A program made the translations under genes and the position numbers. 64,000 bases of DNA from Arthrobacter sp. zg-Y844 (GTDB lineage Bacteria > Actinomycetota > Actinomycetes > Actinomycetales > Micrococcaceae): contig NZ_JANFLS010000001.1 in assembly GCF_024385465.1 (NCBI RefSeq), forward strand, positions 496,001 to 560,000, read 5' to 3'. Numbering within the stretch: the stretch's first letter is position 1; each line of letters begins with the position of its first letter. Positions 43,207 through 53,173 of the stretch are shown piece after piece. The notes beneath the pieces were generated by a model. The model ran no database searches and was not told where the DNA came from. It worked only from the letters and a program-made list of their open reading frames with translations.

Positions 43207-43836
43207 ATGACTACAACCGCGCAGGCCCGGACCGTCCGCTGGCAGGGACAGGACGATCCGGAGCGTACGGACACGGTAGTGGTCTCCTTCCGGGACCGGG
43301 AACTAGCCGCAGCCGGCACCTCTGTCACCGCCGAATACCGGGCATCCTGGACACTCTCCACCATCCCGGGGTGGGTCACCCGGCGGCTGACGGTAGAGGT
43401 GACGGGAAAGGGCTGGTCCCGGAGCCTGGAGCTCGAACGCAGCACCGAGGGCAGATGGAGCGCGGAGACAACCACGTCCGGACTCACGGACCTGCCCTCC
43501 CCCGGGATCGCCGACCCGCGCAGCCTCGACGAAGCCCAGGACTGTGACCTCGGGCTGTGCCCGCTGACTAACACCATGCCGATCCTGCGGCTCGACCTGC
43601 TGAACGATTCCGCTCCCCCGGATGAGACACAGCTGACAATGGCCTGGGTGGAAATGCCCAGCCTGCGGGTCCTGCCCGGCAAACAGGTGTATTCACAGGT
43701 GCGGGCCTACTCCCCTGACCCGGGCCACGCCGTCGTCCTCTACAGCTCGGCCAACCGCGGGTTCACCGCCGAACTCACCGTGGACGCCGACGGCATGGTC
43801 ATCGACTATCCCGGACTGGCCACACGCCTGCCCTAG
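43207..43836 (+). CDS. DUF1089 (putative glycolipid-binding) protein
   Basis: A 209-residue soluble beta-rich protein. VTAEYRASWTLSTIPGWVTR and CDLGLCPLTNTMPILRL are the family's conserved parts, and the end has FTAELTVDADGMVIDYPGLA. The family resembles a bacterial glycolipid-binding fold by name only; no experimental role is known to me. It starts ten bases after the PucR stop. Confidence 0.82.
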   Translation: MTTTAQARTVRWQGQDDPERTDTVVVSFRDRELAAAGTSVTAEYRASWTLSTIPGWVTRRLTVEVTGKGWSRSLELERSTEGRWSAETTTSGLTDLPSPGIADPRSLDEAQDCDLGLCPLTNTMPILRLDLLNDSAPPDETQLTMAWVEMPSLRVLPGKQVYSQVRAYSPDPGHAVVLYSSANRGFTAELTVDADGMVIDYPGLATRLP

Positions 43837-43961
43837 GGTCCAAGGCCCAAGGCCCACGCCTCCTAAGCTCCCAGGCTCCGCAAAGGTTCCCCACGTCCGG
43901 ACCTGCTCCGTGTCCCGGCTAGGATTGGAATACATCCACTCAACGCACGCTTGGAGACCAC

Positions 43962-44390
43962 ATGAGTGAAATTTTCCTGGATCGGTTCCGCGCCTTGGTC
44001 CCCAAGTACCTTGAGGACAACTGGAGGGAAGAGGACGGCATCCCCGAAGGGGAGCTCGATGCGATGCTGGCTGCCCACGATTTCAACATCCCGCTGGTAC
44101 TGCGTGAGTTCTACCTCGCCCTCGGCGGATGCGAAGACCTGATGGAGGCCTTCCACTTCTTCTGGGATCCGGACGAGCTGGAGATCGAAGACGGTTACCT
44201 GCTCTTCCTCGAAGATGAGGACGAGAAGTTCGTCTGGGGCATCCGTGCCGACCAGCTGGACGTTCCCGACCCCATCGTGTGGCGCCGCAACAACGCGCGC
44301 GGTGACTGGCAGAGCGAAGAAGGCACCCTGAGCGAGTATGTCCTGGACATGTTCGAGTGGGTCTTCGAAGAGGATGAAGACGAGGACTGA
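43962..44390 (+). CDS. SUKH/SMI1-KNR4-like protein
   Basis: A 142-residue very acidic protein with a pattern suggesting a SUKH (SMI1/KNR4) domain: IPEGELDAMLAAHDFNIPLVLREFYLALGG early, then acidic strands, WGIRADQLDVPDPIVWRRN, and a long acidic tail EWVFEEDEDED. SUKH proteins often neutralise toxins, but no toxin or Rhs/LXG gene is near. TTGGAGACCAC is a good Shine-Dalgarno. It lies eight bases upstream of the HIT gene, so the two are an operon. Confidence 0.65.
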   Translation: MSEIFLDRFRALVPKYLEDNWREEDGIPEGELDAMLAAHDFNIPLVLREFYLALGGCEDLMEAFHFFWDPDELEIEDGYLLFLEDEDEKFVWGIRADQLDVPDPIVWRRNNARGDWQSEEGTLSEYVLDMFEWVFEEDEDED

Positions 44391-44397
44391 GTCGTCG

Positions 44398-44886
44398 ATG
44401 AAGGACGTTTTCCCCGAAACAGCTTGGAAAAGCCACGCGCCGGACGGCTATGAGTGCCCGTTCTGCGACATGGCCTCGGGCGAATTCCGGTATCCCGGAA
44501 ACCTCTGTGAGCCCGGGGACCTGATCTACTCCGATGAGCTGGTGCTTGCGTTCATCGCTTCACACGGGTTTGATCCTGAGCCGGGCCACGTCCTCGTCAC
44601 CCCGCGCCGGCACTACGAACTGCTCTATGAGCTGCCCGACGACGTCGCGGCACGGATCATGCTCGTGACCCGGGATATGGCGGTGGCCATCAAGAAGGCC
44701 TGGCACCCCGATGGTGTCACGACTAGGCAGCACAACGAGCCCGCAGGGAGCCAGCACGTCTGGCACTACCACCAGCATGTGCTCCCCCGATGGACGGACG
44801 ACGGGCTCTACTTCACACCCAAGCGGCCCATCGTGCCGCCGGCTGTCCGGGCCCGCAAGGCCGCCGAGCTGCGCGCGGTCCTGTAG
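44398..44886 (+). CDS. HIT-family hydrolase
   Basis: A 162-residue histidine-triad protein. The catalytic HVWHYHQHVLPRW contains the H-x-H-x-H array. An N-terminal YECPFCDMASGE CxxC pair is present, often zinc-binding in HIT proteins, and GHVLVTPRRHYELLYELPD is the family's middle motif. It hydrolyses or transfers nucleotidyl groups (AMP-X); substrate unknown. The ATG at 44398 is chosen because it follows the SUKH-like stop by seven bases with GAGGACTGAG upstream. Confidence 0.87.
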   Translation: MKDVFPETAWKSHAPDGYECPFCDMASGEFRYPGNLCEPGDLIYSDELVLAFIASHGFDPEPGHVLVTPRRHYELLYELPDDVAARIMLVTRDMAVAIKKAWHPDGVTTRQHNEPAGSQHVWHYHQHVLPRWTDDGLYFTPKRPIVPPAVRARKAAELRAVL

Positions 44887-44954
44887 CCGCAGTTCCAGCA
44901 GGAAACTGCAGCCGTGCGAGGAATTTCGGGAATCAGCCGGCCCGGCAGCAGAAC

Positions 44955-46010
44955 CTAGACCTCGCGGTTGACCACGGCTCGCGCAAAAGCGGCCAGGGCT
45001 TCCTTCACGACGGAGTCGGGCAGCGGTGCGAGGGCAGCTACGGCGTCTTCGGACCAGCTGCGTGCAACTTCCCAGGACTGTTCGGTGACCGGGCTGCTGC
45101 GCAGGGCAGCTACGGCTTCGGCCAGCGCCTCGTCCGAGCTCAAGTCCTTTTCCACCAATTCGAGCACGGCTGCGGCATCGGCATCCCCGCCTGCTGCGGC
45201 ACGTCGGAGCAGCAGCACGGGCAAGGTGGGAACGCCTTCGCGCAGGTCGGTGCCCGGCGTCTTCCCGGACTTCGCCTGCTTGCCCGTAACGTCAATGACG
45301 TCGTCGGCCAGTTGGAAGGCGATGCCCACCTTCTCGCCGTACTCAACCATGATGTCGATGGTTTCCTGGCCCGCACCGGAGAACAATGCACCGAACTGGC
45401 CGGAGGCGGCAATCAGGGATCCGGTCTTGTCCGCGATGACGGATAAGTAGTGTTCGAGCGGATCCTGGCCTTCGGCAGGGCCGACGGTTTCATGCAGCTG
45501 GCCCAGGCACAGCCGCTCGAACGTGTGTGCCTGGATAGCCAGCGCCGGGCCGCCCAGGGCGGAGACCAGGCTGGAAGCCCGCGCGAAGATGAGGTCGCCG
45601 GTGAGCACGGCAACCGAGTTGCCCCAGAGTTCATGCGCAGTCGGGGCTCCGCGCCGGTACGGTGCCTCGTCCATCACGTCGTCGTGGTAGAGCGTGGCAA
45701 GATGCGTCAGCTCGACGACCACGGCCGACTGGATAACCTTTTCCGGCGCATCCTCGGCACCAAGATGGGAAGCCAGAAGGGTCAGGAGCGGGCGGATCCG
45801 CTTGCCGCCGGCCTCCACAAGGTGCCGGGAGGTGACGTCGGCGAAGGGATCGGAGTTGGCTACAGCTTCGCGCAGCCGCAGTTCCACCTGCTCCAGGGAT
45901 GCGGTCATTGACGGGCCAAGCCTCGGGTCCTCAGCCAGCAGGGCGAAGCCCGGCGGCAGTGCGGAAGTGGCCGGCACGGTTTCCGGGCTGGTGTTGGTGG
46001 ATTCAGTCAC
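44955..46010 (-). CDS. Polyprenyl diphosphate synthase (menaquinone side chain)
   Basis: A 351-residue long-chain trans-prenyltransferase. First Asp-rich motif LYHDDVMDEAPYRRG, second FQLADDVIDVTGK, and GGKRIRPLLTLLASH. It has a 30-residue disordered N-terminus. It probably makes a hepta- to nonaprenyl diphosphate for menaquinone, given menJ and menG directly upstream on the same strand. GTG start. This is a second prenyl synthase, clearly distinct from CrtE. Confidence 0.9.
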   Translation of the reverse strand: MTESTNTSPETVPATSALPPGFALLAEDPRLGPSMTASLEQVELRLREAVANSDPFADVTSRHLVEAGGKRIRPLLTLLASHLGAEDAPEKVIQSAVVVELTHLATLYHDDVMDEAPYRRGAPTAHELWGNSVAVLTGDLIFARASSLVSALGGPALAIQAHTFERLCLGQLHETVGPAEGQDPLEHYLSVIADKTGSLIAASGQFGALFSGAGQETIDIMVEYGEKVGIAFQLADDVIDVTGKQAKSGKTPGTDLREGVPTLPVLLLRRAAAGGDADAAAVLELVEKDLSSDEALAEAVAALRSSPVTEQSWEVARSWSEDAVAALAPLPDSVVKEALAAFARAVVNREV

Positions 46011-46059
46011 TGTTCAAGACTCACTATTTGTCGGAACGGGTGGACAACAGGCATAGAAG

Positions 46060-47388
46060 TCACGGGTGCTGCGCGGGCTGCCGGGGAGTTATCGGCGTTC
46101 CTTGGTTGCTTGCCGGCGGAACCAGCATTTCCAGTAAGGCAATCACTCTATCCTCTATGCCCTTGGAACTGCTGTCCGTCAGGTTAGCGAGCATACGCAC
46201 CACGAAACGCATAAGCACGGGAATCGGCATTCCTGTGCGCAGTGCCAGTTTCATGACTGAGGGGCGGCCGATCATGGCGGCGAAAATGCGGCCGAGCGTG
46301 AAGTGGCTGCCCCATTCATCCCGCACGTGACCGGCATAGGCGCGCAGTTCGACGTCGAACGCGGCCCGTGATGTGAGCAGGCCCGGCGCCAGTGCGGCCC
46401 CGGAGCCTTCGATGATGTGTTCGGCCGCAAACCGGGCCGATTCCATCGCGTAGGAAATGCCTTCACCGTTGAACGGGCTGACCATGCCGCCGGCATCGCC
46501 GAGCAGCAGCAGCCCCGGCGAGTAGTGCGGCGTGCGGTTGAAGCCCATGGGCAGGGCTGCCCCGCGGATCTCGCCCACTTGGTTTTCCGGGGTGAAGCCC
46601 CATTCTGCGGGCATGCCGGCGGTCCAGTCGCGCAGGACCTTGCGGTAGTCCAGCTTTCCGAATTCCTTGGAGGAGTTCAGGATGCCCAGGCCGACGTTGG
46701 AGGTTCCGTCTCCCACTCCGAAGACCCAGCCGTAGCCGGGCAGCGGATTGCCGGAGGCATCCGGAAGCTCCAGCCAGCCTTCCATCCAGTCGTCATTGGT
46801 GCGCGGGCTCTCGAAGTAGGTGCGCACGGCCACGCCCATGGGACGGTCGTCGCGTTTTTCGATGCCCACGCTCAGGGCGGTCCGGCTCGAGTTTCCGTCG
46901 GCAGCCAGGACGACGTCGGCGAAGAACTCCCGCCGTTCGCCTGTGCGCCTCCCGTTTTCATCCAGGATGTTGGCGACTGCACCTTCCACGCGTCCGTCGT
47001 CGCCGCGGATGGCAGAGACCACTGTGTGCCGCTCAAGGATCTTCGCTCCGGCAGCCTGCGCGTGGCGGGCAAGGGCCTCGTCGAAACCGAGACGGGTGCG
47101 GATCAGGCCGTAATCGGGGAAATCCGAGAGCGCAGGCCACGGCAGTTCCAGTGTCCGGCCGCCGGCAATCAGGCGTAGCCCCTTATTCCGGCGCCACCCT
47201 TCGGCTTCTTCGTGCGGCAGGCCCAGGAACTGGATTTCGCGCACGGCGCGGGGGGTCAGTCCGTCGCCGCAGACCTTTTCCCGCGGGAAAGCGGTCTTTT
47301 CGAGAACGGTGACATCCACCCCTGCAGAGGCGAGGTAGTACGCGGCTGTGGAGCCGGCCGGGCCGGCACCGACGATAAGGACCTTCAC
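46060..47388 (-). CDS. menJ: Menaquinone (geranylgeranyl) reductase family protein
   Basis: A 442-residue FAD enzyme. [21 protein letters not shown] is the dinucleotide motif; [14 protein letters not shown] and [18 protein letters not shown] and [18 protein letters not shown] are hallmarks of the GGR family. In mycobacteria MenJ saturates one isoprene of menaquinone. GTG start overlaps the menG stop by four bases (GTGA), which fixes it; longer open frame upstream is inside menG. Co-transcribed with menG and the polyprenyl synthase. Confidence 0.9.
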   Translation of the reverse strand: MKVLIVGAGPAGSTAAYYLASAGVDVTVLEKTAFPREKVCGDGLTPRAVREIQFLGLPHEEAEGWRRNKGLRLIAGGRTLELPWPALSDFPDYGLIRTRLGFDEALARHAQAAGAKILERHTVVSAIRGDDGRVEGAVANILDENGRRTGERREFFADVVLAADGNSSRTALSVGIEKRDDRPMGVAVRTYFESPRTNDDWMEGWLELPDASGNPLPGYGWVFGVGDGTSNVGLGILNSSKEFGKLDYRKVLRDWTAGMPAEWGFTPENQVGEIRGAALPMGFNRTPHYSPGLLLLGDAGGMVSPFNGEGISYAMESARFAAEHIIEGSGAALAPGLLTSRAAFDVELRAYAGHVRDEWGSHFTLGRIFAAMIGRPSVMKLALRTGMPIPVLMRFVVRMLANLTDSSSKGIEDRVIALLEMLVPPASNQGTPITPRQPAQHP

Positions 47389-48095
47389 TTGGCCGGATGC
47401 CCTCCGGGCTTGACGGCGCGGTGCACAGCCACGATGCCGCCGGTCAGGTTGCGGTAGGCAACATCCTGCCAGCCGGTTTCCGCAATCCAGGCGGCCAGGC
47501 CGTCCTGGTTCGGCCAGGCCCGGATGGATTCGGCGAGGTAGACGTAGGCATCGGGATTGGAGGCGACCTTGCGGGCGATCGAAGGAAGGGCACGCATCAG
47601 GTATTCGGTGTACATGGTGCGCCACACCGGAATGACCGGCGAAGAGAATTCCGCAATGACAAGGCGGCCGCCGGGCTTGGTGACCCGGAGCATTTCCGCC
47701 AGGGCCTTTTTCGGCTCGTTGACGTTGCGGAGGCCGAAGGAGATGGTGGAGGCGTCGAAGGAGTTGTCTTCGAACGGCAGGTTGGTGGCATCACCGGCAA
47801 CGAAGTCGATATCCGGGCGCCGGCGCTTGCCGACCTTGAGCATCCCGAGCGAGAAGTCGCAGGCAACGACGTCGATTCCCGCGTCCGCGTAGGGCTCACT
47901 TGAGGTGCCGGTGCCGGCGGCCAGGTCCAGGACCCGCTGTCCGGGCACGGCTCCGACGGCGTCCACCACAATGCGGCGCCAGCGGCGCGTCTGCCCCAGG
48001 GACAGCACGTCGTTTACGACGTCGTATTTAGGTGCCACGTCATCAAACATGGCAGCAACTTCATCCGGGCGTTTTTCCAACGATGCGCGGTTCAC
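47385..48095 (-). CDS. menG: Demethylmenaquinone methyltransferase
   Basis: A 236-residue UbiE/MenG SAM methyltransferase: [20 protein letters not shown] at the start, [19 protein letters not shown] (SAM motif I), and [23 protein letters not shown] with the family-specific NV. It makes the last methylation of menaquinone. GTG start; GACAAT six bases upstream hints at a leaderless mRNA. It overlaps menJ and is divergent from menF by 119 bp. Confidence 0.94.
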   Translation of the reverse strand: MNRASLEKRPDEVAAMFDDVAPKYDVVNDVLSLGQTRRWRRIVVDAVGAVPGQRVLDLAAGTGTSSEPYADAGIDVVACDFSLGMLKVGKRRRPDIDFVAGDATNLPFEDNSFDASTISFGLRNVNEPKKALAEMLRVTKPGGRLVIAEFSSPVIPVWRTMYTEYLMRALPSIARKVASNPDAYVYLAESIRAWPNQDGLAAWIAETGWQDVAYRNLTGGIVAVHRAVKPGGHPAK

Positions 48096-48214
48096 TCTGT
48101 CATTGTCTCAAACAATGGGAGGGCCGCCGAACCGGCCGCTGCGCTGTCGTGTTGCTCTCAGCCACCGACCCCGATATCGGGCAGGTACCTACGGCGGAGT
48201 AGTCTGGAACCACT

Positions 48215-49564
48215 ATGACCACCCTGCGTTCTGTGACAGTGCCCGTCGGTGAGCTTTCCGCCGCCATCGGTCTCCTGGAGTATCTGGTTCTTGACGAGCA
48301 ACTGTGCTGGATTCGGCGCCAGGAGGGACTGGTCGGCTTTGGCGAAGCGGCCCGCTTCACTTCCAGCGGCCCCGAGCGCTTTGCCCGCGCACAGGAATGG
48401 TGGCGGTCCCTCCTTGCGGAAGCCGACGTCGAGAACCCTCTTAACACTCCCGGCACCGGCATCGTCGCCTTTGGCTCCTTCGCTTTTTCCAAACGCTCCC
48501 CCTTTGAATCCCGCCTGGTGGTTCCGGAAATCGTCGTCGGACTGCGCGACGGCGCCGGCTGGGTGACGTACACAACCGCGGATCCCGAAGTGGAACTAAA
48601 CGCGGAGACAGCGAAGGCCGCCCTGGCCCGCTATCTGGACGATCTTCCGCTCTACCGGGAAAGTGATCCCGCCGACCGGGTCCTGCCGGGAATGCTGAGC
48701 GAGTCCGAGTGGAAAAATGCCGTGGCGCGGTCGGTGGCCCATGTAGCAGCCGGCGATTTGAGCAAGATTGTCCTGGCCCGCGACATTGCCGTGGAGTTGG
48801 GCAGCCCCCTCGTGGCTTCACAGGTACTGCGTGAACTGGCCGTGCGCTACCGCGACTGCTGGACGTATTCGGTGGACGGCTTGATCGGGTCCACGCCCGA
48901 GATGCTGATCAAGGTCGAAAACGGCACCGCCGAGGCACGCGTGCTGGCCGGAACACTGGACCGCGCTACTGCTCCTGCCGACGATCCCCACTACGCCAAG
49001 CGGGTGCTGGCCGGGTCCGCCAAGCAGCAGCACGAGCATCAAATTGCCATCGATTCCCTCACCCGGTCCCTTGAACCTTTTACCTCGTCGATGACTTCCC
49101 ATACGGAGCCGTTTGTCCTCGAACTGCCCAACGTCTGGCATCTGGCCTCCGACGTCACTGCCGAGCTCGCGCGGGATGCGGGCGGACTGATTCCCACGCC
49201 CCTGACCCTGGTCGAAGCACTGCATCCCACTGCCGCTGTCTGCGGCTTCCCCACCAGCGTGGCCGGCGAACTTATCAGTGAGCTTGAACACATGGACCGC
49301 GGCCCCTACTCCGGACCCGTCGGCTGGATGGACGCTGCCGGAAACGGTGAATGGGGTATCGCCCTGCGCGGCGCTGTGATCGAGAGCCGCACGGAAGTGC
49401 GCCTTTATGCAGGCTGTGGAATTGTGGCTGGCTCCAATCCTGCCGCGGAACTAGAGGAAACCTGGAGCAAGTTCCGTCCAATGCTTGAGGCCCTGGGCCT
49501 GGACCGGCCCCGCGCCGTTCCGGTGCGCAACCCCGATTTCGCATCCTCTCCCGCCGGCTCCTGA
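48215..49564 (+). CDS. menF: Isochorismate synthase
   Basis: A 449-residue chorismate-utilising enzyme. C-terminal half carries ARVLAGTLDRATAPADD, KQQHEHQIAIDSLTRSL, EALHPTAAVCGFPT, YSGPVGWMDAAGNGEW and YAGCGIVAGSNPAAELEETW, all conserved in MenF/EntC/DhbC. It converts chorismate to isochorismate, the first committed step of menaquinone synthesis. Divergent from menG, so the pathway's two ends share a promoter region; TAGTCT lies nine bases before the ATG. Confidence 0.93.
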   Translation: MTTLRSVTVPVGELSAAIGLLEYLVLDEQLCWIRRQEGLVGFGEAARFTSSGPERFARAQEWWRSLLAEADVENPLNTPGTGIVAFGSFAFSKRSPFESRLVVPEIVVGLRDGAGWVTYTTADPEVELNAETAKAALARYLDDLPLYRESDPADRVLPGMLSESEWKNAVARSVAHVAAGDLSKIVLARDIAVELGSPLVASQVLRELAVRYRDCWTYSVDGLIGSTPEMLIKVENGTAEARVLAGTLDRATAPADDPHYAKRVLAGSAKQQHEHQIAIDSLTRSLEPFTSSMTSHTEPFVLELPNVWHLASDVTAELARDAGGLIPTPLTLVEALHPTAAVCGFPTSVAGELISELEHMDRGPYSGPVGWMDAAGNGEWGIALRGAVIESRTEVRLYAGCGIVAGSNPAAELEETWSKFRPMLEALGLDRPRAVPVRNPDFASSPAGS

Positions 49565-49750
49565 GGCCCCTCGCCCCCTCCGTCGGAGACCGGCTGCATA
49601 ACCGTTTGGTTCGTTGCATAAATTTACAGTGGGTAGAATAGAAACTCGGATCGTGCCGTCGTGGCCGTTCCGCCCTATGCCGCTCTGGAGACGGTTTGGT
49701 TTCCGCCTGCGGCCTCTTCTGTTCCTGCCGACCTAAGGTTCTGAATCGCA

Positions 49751-50530
49751 ATGCCGCACAAAGCCCGCACCACTCTTGCCGCCTTCCTTGCTATCGGAGC
49801 GTTGTCCCTGACCGCCTGCGGCGGAGGAGACGACTCCGCGGAGTCCGGTCTCACGACCGTCAACGAGGGCACCCTCACGGTGTGCTCCAACGTTCCTTTC
49901 AAGCCGTTCGAATACGTGGTGGACGGTGAGTTCACCGGCTTCGATATCGAGCTCACCCGCGAAATTGCCAAGGGCATGGGCCTGGAGCATGAGGTGCAGA
50001 ACGTTGGATTCGACGGCCTGCAGAGCGGAACCGTACTGGCCGCCCGCCAGTGCGATGTGATTGCCGCGGCCATGTCCATCACCGATGAGCGGGCCGAGAA
50101 ACTGGCATTTTCGGACCCGTACTATGACTCGCCTCAGACCCTCCTGGTTCCTGCCGATTCCTCGGTTGCTTCCCTGGCAGACCTCAAGGGCAAGAAGGTA
50201 GGGGTCCAGCAGGGCACCACCGGTGAGAGCTACGCACGGGAAAACGCCGCCGACGCAGAGATTATGTCCTTCCAGACCGATGCGGAGCTGTTCCAGGGAC
50301 TGCAGGCCGGAAACATTGATGCGGTCCTCCAGGACCACGCGGTGAACCAGGACCACACCGAGGACGGCAAGTTCCGGATCTCAGCGAGCTTCGAGACGGG
50401 TGAGTCCTATGGCTTCGCCATGAAGAAGGAAGGCAGCGAGGAACTGGTTTCGAAGGTGAATGAACAGCTTGCTGATCTACGGGAGAATGGCAAGTACCAG
50501 GAGCTCCACGACCGGTTCTTCACGAAGTAG
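49751..50530 (+). CDS. Amino-acid ABC transporter binding lipoprotein 1
   Basis: A 259-residue type-3 (SBP_bac_3) solute-binding protein. Lipobox LSLTAC near residue 23 gives a lipid-anchored protein; typical parts are LTVCSNVPFKPFEY, GFDIELTREIAKGMG, SGTVLAARQCDVIAAAMSIT and VGVQQGTTGESYAREN. It binds a polar amino acid (exact ligand unknown). It is about 60% identical by eye to the next gene, indicating tandem duplication. TAAGGT 11 bases before the ATG, no Shine-Dalgarno. Confidence 0.92.
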   Translation: MPHKARTTLAAFLAIGALSLTACGGGDDSAESGLTTVNEGTLTVCSNVPFKPFEYVVDGEFTGFDIELTREIAKGMGLEHEVQNVGFDGLQSGTVLAARQCDVIAAAMSITDERAEKLAFSDPYYDSPQTLLVPADSSVASLADLKGKKVGVQQGTTGESYARENAADAEIMSFQTDAELFQGLQAGNIDAVLQDHAVNQDHTEDGKFRISASFETGESYGFAMKKEGSEELVSKVNEQLADLRENGKYQELHDRFFTK

Positions 50531-50699
50531 CAGCCCAGGGAACCGGGTGCCGCAGTACGGCACGCCACGGGGCTTCTGTTTTGCTGCCGACAGTGGCGGA
50601 CACGTTACCGAAATATGGACTACGTACGCTCTAGACTGCATCCCAATACCCAGCTACGGGTGAGACTGCTCACACCGTCCGACGTAAGGTTGTTAACCA

Positions 50700-51488
50700 A
50701 TGCCGTACAAAGCCCGCACCGCCGCCTTCGCCTTTTTGGCTATCGGCGCCCTTTCGCTGACCGCCTGCGGTGGTGACGACGCCGGAGCCTCCGACGACGC
50801 TGCCAACGGATACAACCTGGTATCCGAAGGCACGCTGACAGTCTGCTCGGACATCCCGTACGTTCCGTTCGAGTATGAAGAGAACGGCGAATACACCGGT
50901 TTCGACATGGACCTGGTCAAGGAGATCGCGACCGGCCTTGACCTTGAACTCGCAGTCCAGGACGCCGGGTTCGAGGGAATTGCCAGCGGCACCGTGCTCG
51001 CGGCGGGACAGTGTGACCTTGAGGCCAGCGCAATCACCATCACCCCGGAACGTCAAGAGGCCATGGGCTTCGCCGATCCGTACTATGACTCGCTGCAGTC
51101 GCTGCTGGTCCCCGTCGACTCGGATATCAAGAGCATCGAGGACCTGGAGGGCAAGAAGCTCGGCGTCCAGGGAAACACCACCGGTGAGTCCTACGCCCGC
51201 GAGAATGCTCCCGGAGCGGAAATCGTGGCTTTCCCGAGCGATGCCGAACTCTTCCCTGCCATCCAGTCCGGTAACGTCGATGCTGTGCTCCAGGACCTGC
51301 CGGTGAACATTGGACACACGGAGGATGGTGAATTCACCATCGCCGAAGAGTATGAGACGGATGAGTCCTACGGCTTCGCCATGAAGAAGGACAACACCGA
51401 ACTCATCTCCGCCGTCAATGAGCAGCTCGCCAAGCTGCGGGACAACGGCAAGTACCAGGAAATCTACGACAAGTACTTCACCGAATAA
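50700..51488 (+). CDS. Amino-acid ABC transporter binding lipoprotein 2
   Basis: A 262-residue paralogue of the preceding protein, with lipobox LSLTAC, LTVCSDIPYVPFEY, GFDMDLVKEIATGLD, LGVQGNTTGESYAREN and the closing KYQEIYDKYF. The ligand-pocket residues may differ, since the middle segments diverge (AAGQCDLEASAITITPERQE). TAAGGT nine bases before the ATG copies the arrangement of the first gene. A hairpin right after it may reduce transcription of the permease. Confidence 0.93.
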   Translation: MPYKARTAAFAFLAIGALSLTACGGDDAGASDDAANGYNLVSEGTLTVCSDIPYVPFEYEENGEYTGFDMDLVKEIATGLDLELAVQDAGFEGIASGTVLAAGQCDLEASAITITPERQEAMGFADPYYDSLQSLLVPVDSDIKSIEDLEGKKLGVQGNTTGESYARENAPGAEIVAFPSDAELFPAIQSGNVDAVLQDLPVNIGHTEDGEFTIAEEYETDESYGFAMKKDNTELISAVNEQLAKLRDNGKYQEIYDKYFTE

Positions 51489-51503
51489 CGCCTAGACCAC
51501 TGA

Positions 51504-51533
51504 GTCGTCCCGGGCCCGGGTGCCCGGGACGAC
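51504..51533 (+). terminator. Attenuating hairpin between binding protein 2 and permease
   Basis: GTCGTCCCGGGC and its complement (12 bp) around a 6-base loop, then CCCTTTTC. It lies 16 bases past the stop of binding protein 2 and 30 bases before the permease start, suggesting partial termination so the binding proteins outnumber the permease. Confidence 0.75.
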
Positions 51534-51562
51534 CCCTTTTCTTCCTTGGAAGGCTCCCCACT

Positions 51563-52348
51563 TTGAAACCCTCCACCCGCAGACGCCTGTTCCGGGGCGT
51601 CCTGTACGCCGTTTTCGTCATCGCACTCGTAGCCGTAGTGCTGGCTGCCGATTGGGAAGCCATCGGCGAGAACTTCTTCGACGCCGAGGTGGCCCGTGAG
51701 GCCTTCCCCACCATCATCACGGTGGCGGTCAAGAACACGATTGTCTATACCGTTATTGCTTTCGCCGGCGGGCTCCTCCTGGGCCTGCTGCTGGCGCTGA
51801 TGAAGCTTTCCCCGGTAGCGCCGTACCGCTGGGCCGCCACGGCCTACATCGAACTTTTCCGCGGACTCCCCGCACTGCTGGTGATCTTCGGGTTCGCCTT
51901 CGCCGTGCCGATCGCCTTTGACTGGCGTCCGCCGGGAGGCAGCGCAGGCGCAGGGCTCCTGGCCCTGATCATCGTTTCCGGCGCCTACATCGCCGAAACC
52001 ATCCGTGCCGGAATCCAGGCAGTGCCCTCCGGTCAGGCCGAGGCTGCCCGTTCGCTGGGCATGGGTCCGACCTGGACCATGATTTCCGTGACCCTGCCCC
52101 AGGCCTTCCGGATCATCACGCCGCCGCTGACCAACGAACTGGTCATCCTGATCAAGGACACTTCGCTGCTGTTCATTGCCGGTATGGCACTGCAGGACCG
52201 CGAGCTGACCACGTTTGCGCGTGACTCCGTGTCCCAGACCGCAAACGCCACACCCCTGGTGCTCGCTGCCCTGATGTACCTGATCATTACGCTGCCGCTG
52301 ACCCAGCTGGTGGCAAAGCTTGAACGACACAACCAGAGAGGCAGGTAG
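51563..52348 (+). CDS. Amino-acid ABC transporter permease
   Basis: A 261-residue HisM/GlnP-type permease with a single N-terminal helix before the five core helices. The EAA loop [29 protein letters not shown] is present as two stretches; [22 protein letters not shown] is also typical. The start codon is not ATG-typical (TTG at KPSTRRRLF) but the frame is clear; SD GGAAGG is upstream. It works as a homodimer with the ATPase. Confidence 0.93.
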   Translation: MKPSTRRRLFRGVLYAVFVIALVAVVLAADWEAIGENFFDAEVAREAFPTIITVAVKNTIVYTVIAFAGGLLLGLLLALMKLSPVAPYRWAATAYIELFRGLPALLVIFGFAFAVPIAFDWRPPGGSAGAGLLALIIVSGAYIAETIRAGIQAVPSGQAEAARSLGMGPTWTMISVTLPQAFRIITPPLTNELVILIKDTSLLFIAGMALQDRELTTFARDSVSQTANATPLVLAALMYLIITLPLTQLVAKLERHNQRGR

Positions 52349-52353
52349 CAGCC

Positions 52354-53103
52354 ATGAGCGTCCCGAACACCAACGCCCCTGCCATCGAGGTCCGCAACCT
52401 TCACAAGTCCTTCGGAAGCAACGAGGTGCTGAAAGGCATCGACTTCCATGTAGACCAGGGCGAAGTGGTCTGCGTGATCGGTCCGTCCGGTTCCGGCAAG
52501 TCCACTCTGCTGCGCTGCGTCAACCGCCTGGAGGAGCCCACCAGCGGCACCGTCCTGGTGGAGGGCGTTGACATTACCCATCCCGACACGGACCTGGACA
52601 AGGTACGCACCCGGATCGGCATGGTCTTCCAGCAGTTCAATCTCTTCCCTCACCTGAACGTGCTGCGCAACCTGACCCTGGCGCAGCGCCGGGCGAAGAA
52701 GCGCGGCCAGGAGGAAGCCACCAAGGTGGCGCTGAAGAACCTCGCCAAGGTGGGCCTGGAGGACCGTGCAACGGCCTTCCCCGCACAGCTCTCCGGCGGC
52801 CAGCAGCAGCGTGTGGCCATTGCCCGCGCACTGTCCATGGATCCGGACATGATGCTGTTCGACGAGCCGACCAGCGCCTTGGACCCGGAACTCGTTGGTG
52901 ACGTGCTCGCCGTGATGCGCCAGCTTGCCGAGGAAGGCATGACCATGATGGTGGTGACCCACGAGATGGGATTCGCCCGCGAAGTGGGCGACCGCGTTGT
53001 CTTCATGGATGGCGGTGTCGTCGTGGAGCAGGGCCGTCCCGAAGACGTCCTGGGCAACCCGCAGCACGAGCGCACCCGGGCGTTCCTCTCCAAGGTTCTC
53101 TAA
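52354..53103 (+). CDS. Amino-acid ABC transporter ATP-binding protein
   Basis: A 249-residue ATPase of the GlnQ/HisP type. Walker [14 protein letters not shown]-loop [16 protein letters not shown]; signature [15 protein letters not shown]; Walker [16 protein letters not shown]-loop [12 protein letters not shown]. It begins five bases after the permease stop, with AGGCAGG upstream. Last gene of the transporter, ending in a perfect terminator. Confidence 0.96.
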   Translation: MSVPNTNAPAIEVRNLHKSFGSNEVLKGIDFHVDQGEVVCVIGPSGSGKSTLLRCVNRLEEPTSGTVLVEGVDITHPDTDLDKVRTRIGMVFQQFNLFPHLNVLRNLTLAQRRAKKRGQEEATKVALKNLAKVGLEDRATAFPAQLSGGQQQRVAIARALSMDPDMMLFDEPTSALDPELVGDVLAVMRQLAEEGMTMMVVTHEMGFAREVGDRVVFMDGGVVVEQGRPEDVLGNPQHERTRAFLSKVL

Positions 53104-53119
53104 CCCGGTTCCTCCCAAA

Positions 53120-53157
53120 AAAACAGCCCTTCCGGCTTTGTCCGGAAGGGCTGTTTT
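53120..53157. terminator. Perfect bidirectional terminator
   Basis: A 16-bp perfect stem (AAAACAGCCCTTCCGG with its complement) around CTTTGT, with A-run before and T-run after. It separates the ABC operon (+) from the LysR gene (-) and should work for both. Confidence 0.9.
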
Positions 53158-53173
53158 CGTGGAATCACCGCTC

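Noticed and set aside
44888-44915. Possible terminator after the HIT gene
   Set aside because: The stem GCAGTT/AACTGC is short and has an asymmetric bulge without a U-tract; not strong enough to list.
49614-49639. Sigma-70-like promoter TTGCAT...TAGAAT before the first binding protein
   Set aside because: The spacer is only 14 bases, too short; the TAAGGT box nearer the ATG is more likely.
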